Source: Apostichopus japonicus (taxonomy: Eukaryota > Echinodermata > Holothuroidea > Aspidochirotida > Stichopodidae). Taken from it: 64,000 bases of DNA. The notes beneath the pieces are model-generated. The model did not search any database. It was not told where the DNA came from and was given only the letters and a program-made list of their open reading frames with translations. The first letter of the stretch is position 1, and every line of letters begins with the position of its first letter. Made by a program: the position numbers and the translations under genes. This document shows, in pieces, positions 59,101 to 64,000 of the stretch. The DNA is taken from the NCBI RefSeq assembly GCF_037975245.1, contig NC_092568.1:16945001-17009000 (forward strand), in the 5' to 3' direction.

Positions 59101-62100
59101 GCAAAAGGGTTGATTAAAAACTTTCTCTCTTCTGGGTTGCTAGGCAACTATCTTGTTCTTCCTGGAAAATAGCCCTCACAGGAAATGGGGTCTGTGTGTA
59201 TATATTTTAGGAACAAAGGAGTTTTGTGAGGGTACAGTATAGGGAGTTGGCAATTGGCTATGAGTATCTGAGCAAGGCAGTTGTAAAAGAAGAGAAAGAT
59301 AGTTTAATGGCTGGATAGTTTGTTTTAAACCTTAATTTACATAGTTCAAGTTACTGTAGACCTTATTATTTTATGGAAGTTGTGATATTCAACTGACACT
59401 CTGGGACACTATTTATTATAAAGGATACTATTTACTATAAAGGATATTGTATTACAATAAAGGATATTCCAGGACACCATCACCTATACATAAAGGACAT
59501 TATTTTACTACAAAGGATGTTGACATTATTTTACTGAAAGGATACCCTGGAACACTATTTCATATAAATTAAAGGATACTTTTTTGCTGGGATCGGACAT
59601 TCATAAAACCATTTATTGGGCTCAACTATACTGATGTCGTAGAATATCTGATGTCGTGGAAGGTCTGAGGTCGTAGAATACTTGATGTCACCAGCAGGCC
59701 AACTCACCCAGAACAGACTTTTAAATTAAGCGTATTTCTTTATATTTTGGGTGCGCACCTCACGACTGCAAGTTGTTTCATTTAATTCTTTGACTGGGCC
59801 CAGATCAGCTGTACATTGTTCGTTATTCATAATTATAATTTCTTTTGATCCAATCCAGTTGACTTCTCCATTTTTATATGTTTCTTGCTCTGTGTTAGGT
59901 CATCACACCAAACCCAGAGTTCTCTGATCAAGAACAAACATTTATTTCAGTGGCTTACACCCTTAATACTTACAATATAGATCTACCGTTAACAAATGAA
60001 AACTTCTTATAGTGTGGTGTTATATAAGTGTAGATAACACCAGTTGAGGATCCCAGTTCAAACTATTTAAAAATATAAGAAGTAAAACATAGTTCACCCA
60101 GTTTAACCCAGCAAAACATAGTTGACCCAGTTGAACCCAGTAAAACAGTTGACCCAGTAAAACATAGTTGACCCAGTAAAACATAGTTGAACCAGTTGGA
60201 CCCATTAAAACATAGTTGAACCAGTTGGACCCAGTAAAACATAGTTGAACCAGTTGGACCCAGTAAAACATAGTTGAACCAGTTGGACCCAGTAAACATA
60301 GTTGGACCCAGTAAAACATAGTTGAACATGAACCAGTTGAACCCAGTAAAACATAGTTGAACCCAGTAAAACATTGGGAACCCCAGTTCACCCAGTTCAA
60401 CCTAGTTCAAATTTGGGCCAATTTCCGTATAGAAAATTCCAGTTGAACCCAGTTCAAAAGTTCAACTGGAATTTCCACCAGGGTGCTGACTAAGCATAAT
60501 AAAACTGTGAAGTTCTTTGTCATAGTGCTCGTACTACACAGGTAGAAGGTCATAAATCAAGTCAGTGCTGGAGATAGATAGCGAGATATATATTAATAGT
60601 GAGATAAATATATATACATCATGGACACTGGATGTTTTTTTTTCTTCTAATTGCCTAATTGCCTAGGTAACACAGACACAGAGCCAAACTTGTTGCTGTA
60701 TGCTGGGAGATTAGTCCCAACAGATTTTTTATTCCCCAAAATTTCCAATGTAGGAAAATAAATTTGTAAGCAGTCTTTAAGGCATATAACTACCACATGA
60801 ACTTATGGAAAAACTGTGGAGCCATTCTTACCGACCTTGCAAAATTGTGAGGGGGACTGCGGATTGCAAAGTTGATAATTACTATAACCCTGATTGCAAA
60901 GTCGGTAATTACTAATACGGTTAGCTTCGTCCAACATGGCAACATACAGAAATGCTGTACTCATAGCTGAAGACTTCTTTGGTAAAAATCATTTGGCCAG
61001 CAGCGGCTAGACCGTCATTTTTTCAGAAATGTTGTTATTACTAAAATCATTGGGTCTGCACTGTTTGTCAATGTTAGGGGGAAAAAATACAATAGGTAGA
61101 TTAAAATTATCAAAGGAATATTAAAATTGTACTTGGTACTATTAAAATAGTAAATGTTGATAACAGTATATAGATAACTTGTCTTTAAATGTTAAAATAT
61201 GTGTTTGATATGGAAATTGTTAACCCTCTATCCAATAGTCGATTTACCTTGACCTTTGTAGGTCAGTCCATTATGTTGACAGGGGTAACGTAAGTTGGCT
61301 TTAAATAGAAGAAAAAAATGGAAATATATCTTAAAAAACAATAAAAACAACTTGAAAAGCAGATGATGTATCAGGAACACATTTATTTTTTTGTGTTCTG
61401 AAATAAAGTTTTCATTTGACTACTCATAAATGTTATTACATGCCAAATTACAAGCCGTATTACGAGTAGAACGTACCCTCTGACAAATCTTACGCGTAAC
61501 AGGTAGGACCCTGCAATGTTATCTGCAAATTAATCAGGTCACACATCCAGAGTCTATGCATGCAAAGTTCTTCATTACCGCCCTCATTACCTTTCGGGAA
61601 ACATTTCATACTGTAGTTTTGATTTTTTTTTGTCTTTCTGCTGTAGCTCCATGTTCTATGAACCCTTGTCAGAACAATGGAGAGTGTTACCTGAATGCAG
61701 ACCAAGCTGTCTATTGTAATTGTCCTGAAGGTTTTACTGGAAGCATCTGTGAGAGTGAGTCAGTTCAGTTTATTGGTTTCAAAACAAGAATGTGTCAAAG
61801 CGAAAGGAAGTGAACTAAAAGCCATTGTGGGACTTGAAAAGTAGATCACTCCCAGACAAGAAAAGAAAGTCAACAAAAGTGAGACAGTAAAGATAATAGC
61901 CAAACATCCCTGCCCCCCCTCCCCCCTGGCCTTCCAAGTCAGAGTCTCACCTCAAATACAGCTCACAGCATGAACAAATCATTCTTACACTCAGTTGTTT
62001 CTCTTTGTTTTAACATTGAACATTTTATGTTCGCTATAATATCGATTAATTCCTTAAAGTTTGGAAAGAATGTCTTGTCACGCATATGCTAGTGACTTTG

Positions 62101-63876
62101 TGAAATCTTTGCGGTATTCACAAGATCCTTTGATAAACTTGATCATATTCTTCAGCAAAATCAGGTCTTTGTATTCTCGTATCAAATGAAACCAGAATTG
62201 AATAAACATAGATAACAATACAAGAACAATAAATGAACAGTGACTAATGAATTTTTAGTTCCTTTGTTGCATATGTCAATAAGTATATGAATCACCACAA
62301 TGTCCACTATATCTATTTGTATTCTTGGCACATTTTTTTTTTTCTGAACGCGAAAAGACGGTTTGTAATGTTCAGTTTGCTCTGCGATGGTTTCCTGCTA
62401 AATTGTCGTATTCAAAAGAAAACAATCTTTAAGCGGTCAATGTATAGACGAGCTTGCATTTCTAACCGTGGAAATCAGATTAAGTCAATGCTTGTGGAGC
62501 TCGTTGAACTTGACCTGTGTTTCACTATTTGACCTCTACTCGCTTCTTTGTGATCGGGTTTTAATTTTTGATTTCCTTTTCGACAGCTCCCGCCGGTCCC
62601 TGCGATAGCTGTAAGAACGGTGGATTGTGTATGATGTTTTCCACTGCATTCTACTGCGACTGCGTCAATGGATACAGTGGTATCGATTGTTCCGTACCCC
62701 CTACAGATGACCCAATTACACCTCAAATGCCAGGTAATTCAATCATCCATTTATTCCGTGATTTCTTTTGTCTCGTTTTTGCTTTTTTTATTTATAATCT
62801 CGATCGAAAAATCAGAACAAGGAAGTAAGCTACTTGGGTTGAGACTTTGCCGTTCACTTCCTTCTCATGTACTCTTTCTACTGGAAATAATTTATTCTGG
62901 TATGACTCAACAAAAATCACAAACTTTACCGGGATCTTAAAGAGGAGGCAGTGGCGGTGAGGTTGATGAAGCTGACTCCCGTGGAGGGGGAGGGGGGAGT
63001 GGGTTTCTTGACGTCCCCCACGAAGTAAAAAGTTGAAACTTTAGATGTGGAATGGTGTATTCCTAGGCATACCTATGCTATAAATTAGGTCTTTAACTAG
63101 GTCTACACTGCAAGGCTGTGCTAATAACTACTTTCATTTCATTTGTTTCTTTTTTTTTAGGGATGAAATTGGGGGGGGGGGGAGGTTGGGAGGGATGGAG
63201 TGGGCTAGTAAACCCCCTGGATCCATGCCTAATTACTTTACAAAAAGACAGCTGGATAGCAGGGACTTTTCTTTTATTCGAGAACAACCAGAAGCATGAT
63301 TAAAAAAAGACAAATGAATCAAAGCATCCCGTCAGTAATGGCTGCCCTTGACAACCAGCAATCTTTGACAAATCACTTCTCTGGAAGTCATATTTAACAA
63401 ATGTGCCTCAAAGCGACTCTTGTTTTGGTTGTCGGTACTACTCGAAAAACCAGAATGAAGGATTCAAGTTTCATTTGTCTGGGCTGTAGGTACAGATTCC
63501 TGATTTGTTGATACTCTAAACACTTTAACCCACTTGAAGATGTTACAATGAGATAATTTATGACTATACATTTCTTAAGTTTCATACAGTGAATTTCTTC
63601 TTCTTCTTTTTCTTCAAATTCATTTTTTTTTTCAAGCTCATCCCTGTGACAGCCATGTTTGTCAGAATGGAGGTACCTGTCTGCCGATTGACATGGCATT
63701 TGGATACCACTGTGTATGTCCCGCAGGCTTCACAGGATTAGACTGTTCTAATGATACACGGACTACGGAAACCCCGAGGACGTCTACGGAAGCCCCGAGG
63801 ACGTCTACGGAAACCCCGAGGACGTCTACGGTCACTACCAAGCAAACGACAGCACCACTGCCTCCACCCAACGGAG
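41093..63876 (+). CDS. Multi-EGF secreted or membrane protein, 15 exons seen, 3' end beyond window
   Basis: Joining 15 exons gives 644 residues plus one base with no internal stop. Exon 1 encodes a signal peptide (TILPVTCLLISMVTLNCQG). Exons 2-15 each encode exactly one EGF module with six cysteines, and all 14 internal introns plus the last donor are phase 1, so whole exons can be gained, lost or skipped without breaking the frame. None shows the D-x-D/N-E/Q-C start of calcium-binding EGF modules. O-fucose consensus (C2-x4-S/T-C3) is present in modules 1, 2, 4, 9 and 14; O-glucose consensus (C-x-S-x-P-C) in 3, 9 and 10. After module 14 comes a Thr/Pro-rich 7-residue repeat. Fibropellin-, Notch- and Delta-like proteins share the architecture; the missing C-terminus prevents assignment. 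An extracellular adhesion or matrix role is inference. Confidence 0.9.
41178..43331 (+). other. EGF gene intron 1
   Basis: 2154 bp containing the MITE at 41557-41849. The rest has TAGGCCTA-type motifs (about 42060, 42815-42880 and 43026-43035) but no gene. A 98-codon frame at 41225-41521 begins at a TTG and has no domain. Confidence 0.6.
41557..41849. mobile_element. hAT-type MITE, 293 bp, family D
   Basis: Termini CAGGCGCGTAGCCAGG and CCTTGGCTACGCGCCTG are near-perfect inverted repeats. Flanks CACGCCGT and CGTGACGT agree at 5 of 8 positions, so the target duplication is decayed or the ends are slightly off. A poly-G run lies next to the right end. The interior carries the core shared with family B. 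Confidence 0.78.
43332..43451 (+). CDS. EGF gene exon 2: EGF module 1
   Basis: Reads CENEPCQNGGSCLINS, then CVCTDFYNGTFC: six cysteines. CQNGGSC fits the O-fucose site. Phase 1-1. Confidence 0.93.
44700..45205. repeat. Interspersed repeat, copy 1 of 2 in this gene
   Basis: Starts ACCAATCGTAGTCAGCATGA and runs through TTGGAGCTGTGCTTAGCACG, CAGTGTGATTATTAG and GACTTTGACAAGTTCCTTTA. The same order of blocks occurs at 50908-51262, with substitutions and deletions. This copy carries an extra 60-bp insert (45030-45090). Family unknown. Confidence 0.8.
45028..45091. mobile_element. Small insert: GTAT microsatellite plus perfect 12-bp-arm palindrome
   Basis: (GTAT)n at 45034-45056 is followed by AGATCCTCCTGC-AA-GCAGGAGGATCT (45060-45085). 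The whole block is absent from the otherwise alignable copy at 51145-51160, which has only TGAA there. A microsatellite beside a short hairpin resembles the small Helitron-related or pearl-like elements of marine invertebrates. That class call is tentative, since no CTRR end is evident. Confidence 0.5.
46156..47937. repeat. Minisatellite, 37-bp unit, about 48 copies
   Basis: The unit contains CCTGTACTAGTAGTAATGTT followed by GGTGGGTGTACAGT or the variant AGTGTGTTTACAGTC. The 37-bp period is read directly between successive ACAGTCTACCTG blocks. Variants alternate in recurring blocks (for example 46183-46290, 46291-46380 and 46520-46600), giving a higher-order pattern. It ends in decayed units after 47870. 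It lies within EGF gene intron 2, about 100 bp before exon 3. Confidence 0.97.
48042..48164 (+). CDS. EGF gene exon 3: EGF module 2
   Basis: Reads CGELPCLNGGTCFQGA, then CQCSDRYTGTLC. CLNGGTC fits the O-fucose consensus. Acceptor TTCCTCAG, donor GTTAGT, phase 1-1. Confidence 0.95.
48165..49453 (+). other. EGF gene intron 3
   Basis: 1289 bp, no gene recognised; a poly-C run lies near 49373-49383. Confidence 0.65.
49454..49567 (+). CDS. EGF gene exon 4: EGF module 3
   Basis: Reads CDSTPCQNGGLCSLHDGGYS, then CSCAPGYAGATC. CDSTPC matches the O-glucose consensus. Phase 1-1. Confidence 0.95.
49568..49898 (+). other. EGF gene intron 4
   Basis: 331 bp; nothing notable. Acceptor ACATGCAG ends at 49898. 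Confidence 0.7.
49899..50024 (+). CDS. EGF gene exon 5: EGF module 4
   Basis: Reads CASLPCENGGTCFVSS, then CACPTGFYGDHC. CENGGTC fits the O-fucose consensus. Phase 1-1. Confidence 0.95.
50362..50417 (-). repeat. tRNA-like fragment, probably SINE-derived
   Basis: On the minus strand it reads GGCTGGATAGCTCAGTCGGT then AGTGTGCGGGACTTGTAAC, close to the 5' half and anticodon arm of a tRNA (A box TAGCTCAGTCGGTAG). The 3' half decays after this, so it is not a working tRNA. Confidence 0.6.
50819..50905 (-). mobile_element. 5'-truncated copy of the SINE at 51271-51658
   Basis: The 87 bp from the T-rich end through GGTTTACAGTCTTGTTCAGG to ACCCTGGTCATTG are nearly identical to the 3' part of the longer SINE. 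On the minus strand it ends in an AAATAAATAAAATA-type tail. Confidence 0.75.
50908..51262. repeat. Interspersed repeat, copy 2 of 2 in this gene
   Basis: Same block order as 44700-45205 but shorter and without the microsatellite/hairpin insert. It lies between two SINE copies of the same orientation. Confidence 0.8.
51271..51658 (-). mobile_element. tRNA-derived SINE, minus strand
   Basis: Read on the minus strand from 51658 it begins GGGCGTAGTGGTCAAGTGGT-TAAGGC, an A-box region like tRNA-Ser/Leu. GGTTCAAGCCC follows at B-box distance (about 51601-51611 by complement). Then comes a body with CCTTGGGCAAGGCACTTTAT and an A-rich AAATAAATAAATAAAATA tail at 51271-51297. These polymerase III promoter boxes and the tail define a SINE. 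Confidence 0.82.
51725..51841 (+). CDS. EGF gene exon 6: EGF module 5
   Basis: Reads CSCENDGKCQNINLEGGG, then CVCPLGYSGSRC. The first two cysteines are only one residue apart, a compact N-terminal loop. Phase 1-1, donor GTAAGT at 51842. Confidence 0.93.
52035..52163 (+). CDS. EGF gene exon 7: EGF module 6
   Basis: Reads CDEQPCGHGNCFLHAMNESA, then CNCFDGYTGDDC. A possible N-glycosylation site is NES. Phase 1-1. Confidence 0.94.
52164..52571 (+). other. EGF gene intron 7
   Basis: 408 bp, AT-rich, no feature beyond a poly-A run at 52396-52409. Confidence 0.65.
52572..52700 (+). CDS. EGF gene exon 8: EGF module 7
   Basis: Reads CSNSPCQNSGECSSVVAGSG, then CDCPPGYIGIFC. Donor GTATAT at 52701 is weaker than the others. 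Phase 1-1. Confidence 0.93.
52701..53972 (+). other. EGF gene intron 8
   Basis: 1272 bp; no gene. Minus-strand open frames at 52771-53163 show no domain. Confidence 0.65.
53973..54086 (+). CDS. EGF gene exon 9: EGF module 8
   Basis: Reads CSPNPCLNGGLCLASSPTTV, then CQCSIGFVGPRC. Acceptor CTCTGCAG, donor GTTGGT (non-optimal +3 to +5). Phase 1-1. Confidence 0.93.
54087..54815 (+). other. EGF gene intron 9
   Basis: 729 bp. A TA-rich patch lies near 54129-54147 and a poly-C run at 54767-54780, 35 bp before the acceptor ATCACCAG. No gene. Confidence 0.65.
54816..54947 (+). CDS. EGF gene exon 10: EGF module 9
   Basis: Reads CSSFPCQNNATCYNAYQ, then CECRGVYRGLIC. It has both an O-glucose site (CSSFPC) and an O-fucose site (CQNNATC), plus N-glycosylation sequons NAT and NET. 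Phase 1-1. Confidence 0.93.
54948..55962 (+). other. EGF gene intron 10
   Basis: 1015 bp, containing the 17-bp satellite at 55261-55672. No other feature. Confidence 0.7.
55261..55672. repeat. Minisatellite, 17-bp unit GATGTGATGTGAATCAT
   Basis: About 24 units, many identical over 55305-55460. Variant units (GGTGTAATGATG) lie at 55475-55540. The array ends in decayed units near 55672. Confidence 0.97.
55963..56082 (+). CDS. EGF gene exon 11: EGF module 10
   Basis: Reads CSSNPCLNGGICLKNVNGD, then CICPVGYTGDIC, the most Notch-like module. CSSNPC fits the O-glucose site. Phase 1-1. Confidence 0.95.
56083..56670 (+). other. EGF gene intron 11
   Basis: 588 bp with a tRNA-like fragment (56245-56320) and a GGTGG-rich tract (56360-56400). 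Confidence 0.65.
56245..56320 (-). repeat. tRNA-like fragment, probably SINE-derived
   Basis: The minus strand reads AGGGCTGGACAGCTCAGTTG-GTAAAGC with a B-box-like GGTTCAAACTG about 45 bp on. The A and B boxes are spaced as in a tRNA, but the stems are not intact. It resembles the fragment at 50362-50417, so one tRNA-derived SINE family may explain both. Confidence 0.55.
56671..56799 (+). CDS. EGF gene exon 12: EGF module 11 (atypical)
   Basis: Reads CSANPAACTGPGEMCVEQENYF, then CECEPNWRRSDEDATC. Cysteine spacing differs from the other modules: an extra residue between C1 and C2, and a longer charged C-terminal loop without the usual G-Y/F-x-G. Phase 1-1, donor GTAAGT. Confidence 0.9.
56843..57117. 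mobile_element. hAT-type MITE, 275 bp, family A, inverted relative to 29058-29404
   Basis: Exact 8-bp duplication CAAGTATC (56835-56842 and 57118-57125). The right end GGGCTCCTACGCCTATG and internal CGGGCAAGTGG and GGCATGCGATGTAATAACCG match the family A copy at 29058-29404 in inverse orientation. A GGGGGCTGCAGCCCCC palindrome is near the left end. The intact duplication suggests a fairly recent insertion. Confidence 0.9.
57502..60483. mobile_element. Foldback-like transposon, 2982 bp, with tandem-repeat arms
   Basis: Terminal 19-mers CCCTGGTAGAAATTCCAGT (57502-57520) and ACTGGAATTTCCACCAGGG (60465-60483) are inverse complements at 18 of 19 positions. Inside each end lies a 400-480 bp array of imperfect repeats, on the left of CAACTGGGTTTGAACTATGT type and on the right its complement (AACATAGTTGAACCAGTTGG). 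The arms could therefore pair. The 2-kb centre is AT-rich with no transposase frame. Long inverted arms made of tandem repeats are the architecture of foldback elements. Target duplication not resolved (at most TG). Confidence 0.8.
59395..59585. repeat. Imperfect tandem of AAAGGATA(T/C) units
   Basis: Seven or so copies of a 25-35 bp unit with AAAGGATACTATTTACTATA and variants, inside the foldback-like element. Confidence 0.75.
61647..61754 (+). CDS. EGF gene exon 13: EGF module 12
   Basis: Reads CSMNPCQNNGECYLNADQAV, then CNCPEGFTGSIC. Acceptor TGCTGTAG, donor GTGAGT, phase 1-1. Confidence 0.95.
61755..62586 (+). other. EGF gene intron 13
   Basis: 832 bp; no gene recognised. Poly-C runs near 61913-61927. 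Confidence 0.65.
62587..62733 (+). CDS. EGF gene exon 14: EGF module 13 with Pro/Thr tail
   Basis: Reads CDSCKNGGLCMMFSTAFY, then CDCVNGYSGIDC, followed by a linker VPPTDDPITPQMP. Only two residues separate C1 from C2. Phase 1-1, donor GTAATT. Confidence 0.93.
62734..63636 (+). other. EGF gene intron 14
   Basis: 903 bp. G-rich tracts at 62983-62998 and 63170-63185 suggest decayed MITEs. Acceptor TTTTTTCAAG ends at 63636. Confidence 0.65.
63637..63876 (+). CDS. EGF gene exon 15: EGF module 14 and Thr/Pro repeat
   Basis: Reads CDSHVCQNGGTCLPIDMA, then CVCPAGFTGLDC. Next come three tandem TETPRTS/TEAPRTS units encoded by exact 21-bp repeats (63765-63827), then TTKQTTAPLPPPNG. Rich in Thr and Pro, this linker is likely to be heavily O-glycosylated. 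Donor GTAATT at 63877; the gene continues past the window. Confidence 0.93.
63765..63827 (+). repeat. Coding minisatellite, 3 x 21 bp
   Basis: Unit ACGGAAACCCCGAGGACGTC-T, three copies, one with GCC for ACC (Ala for Thr). The GC-rich codons contrast with the AT-rich surroundings. The array length is likely to vary between alleles. Confidence 0.9.
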
Positions 63877-64000
63877 GTAATTACTATTGACAACGAGTTT
63901 TTCACATTAATCCTTGGCGTGATTTGATGTTAGATGTGTGCACCACCATATATAGTACATGATAGTTTCTCAGAATGATTTTGTGATCTGATAGCATGAA

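Larger units (their letters stand above)
56800..61646 (+). other. EGF gene intron 12 (4.8 kb, transposon-filled)
   Basis: It includes the MITE at 56843-57117, only 43 bp after the exon, and the foldback-like element 57502-60483. 60484-61646 shows no gene. A diverged GATTGCAAAGT(T/C)G(A/G)TAATTACT repeat lies at 60862-60915. Confidence 0.75.

Noticed and set aside
60020-60400. Minus-strand open frames with repeated NYVLLG/STMFYW words
   Set aside because: By-product of the tandem array in the right arm of the foldback-like element.

Overview
The window looks like nuclear DNA of a marine invertebrate deuterostome, most likely an echinoderm and possibly a sea cucumber. It is AT-rich, with short exons bounded by GT/AG introns, minisatellites, poly-G/poly-C tracts and many small non-autonomous transposons. 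Recurrent TAGGCCTA-type motifs fit this, but the species is an inference. No bacterial operon, phage, CRISPR array, rRNA or intact tRNA gene was seen.

Three protein-coding genes are supported, all on the + strand. (1) 9037-17532 encodes a complete lamin B receptor / delta(14)-sterol reductase in 11 coding exons, 587 aa: a Tudor domain, an Arg-Ser-rich linker and a multi-pass sterol-reductase domain with both family signatures. (2) 24289-25285 is a two-exon gene for a 224-aa protein with a signal peptide that I do not recognise. (3) 41093 to beyond the right edge is a secreted or membrane-anchored protein of at least 644 aa. It has a signal-peptide exon, then 14 single-exon EGF modules with every intron in phase 1, then the start of a Thr/Pro-rich linker with a 7-residue repeat.

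Layout: 1-9028 has no recognised coding exon but holds an 86-bp minisatellite (6932-8086). 9029-17785 is LBR, with a LINE 3' fragment in intron 2. 17786-24288 is intergenic, with a 1.9-kb minisatellite (21234-23150). 24289-25454 is the two-exon gene. 25455-41091 is a gene-free transposon bed, including a three-level nest of hAT-like elements (28592-30770), a 1.4-kb hAT-like element with a perfect 8-bp target duplication (32761-34156), several hAT-type MITEs and an 84-bp-arm near-perfect palindrome (37281-37459). 41092-64000 is the EGF gene. Its introns carry a hAT-like MITE, a 1.8-kb 37-bp minisatellite, tRNA-derived SINEs, a 17-bp satellite, another MITE and a 3-kb foldback-like transposon (57502-60483).

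The three genes show no obvious functional link. The most distinctive content is transposon biology: exact 8-bp target duplications allow precise boundaries, and several elements with different termini share one internal core sequence.
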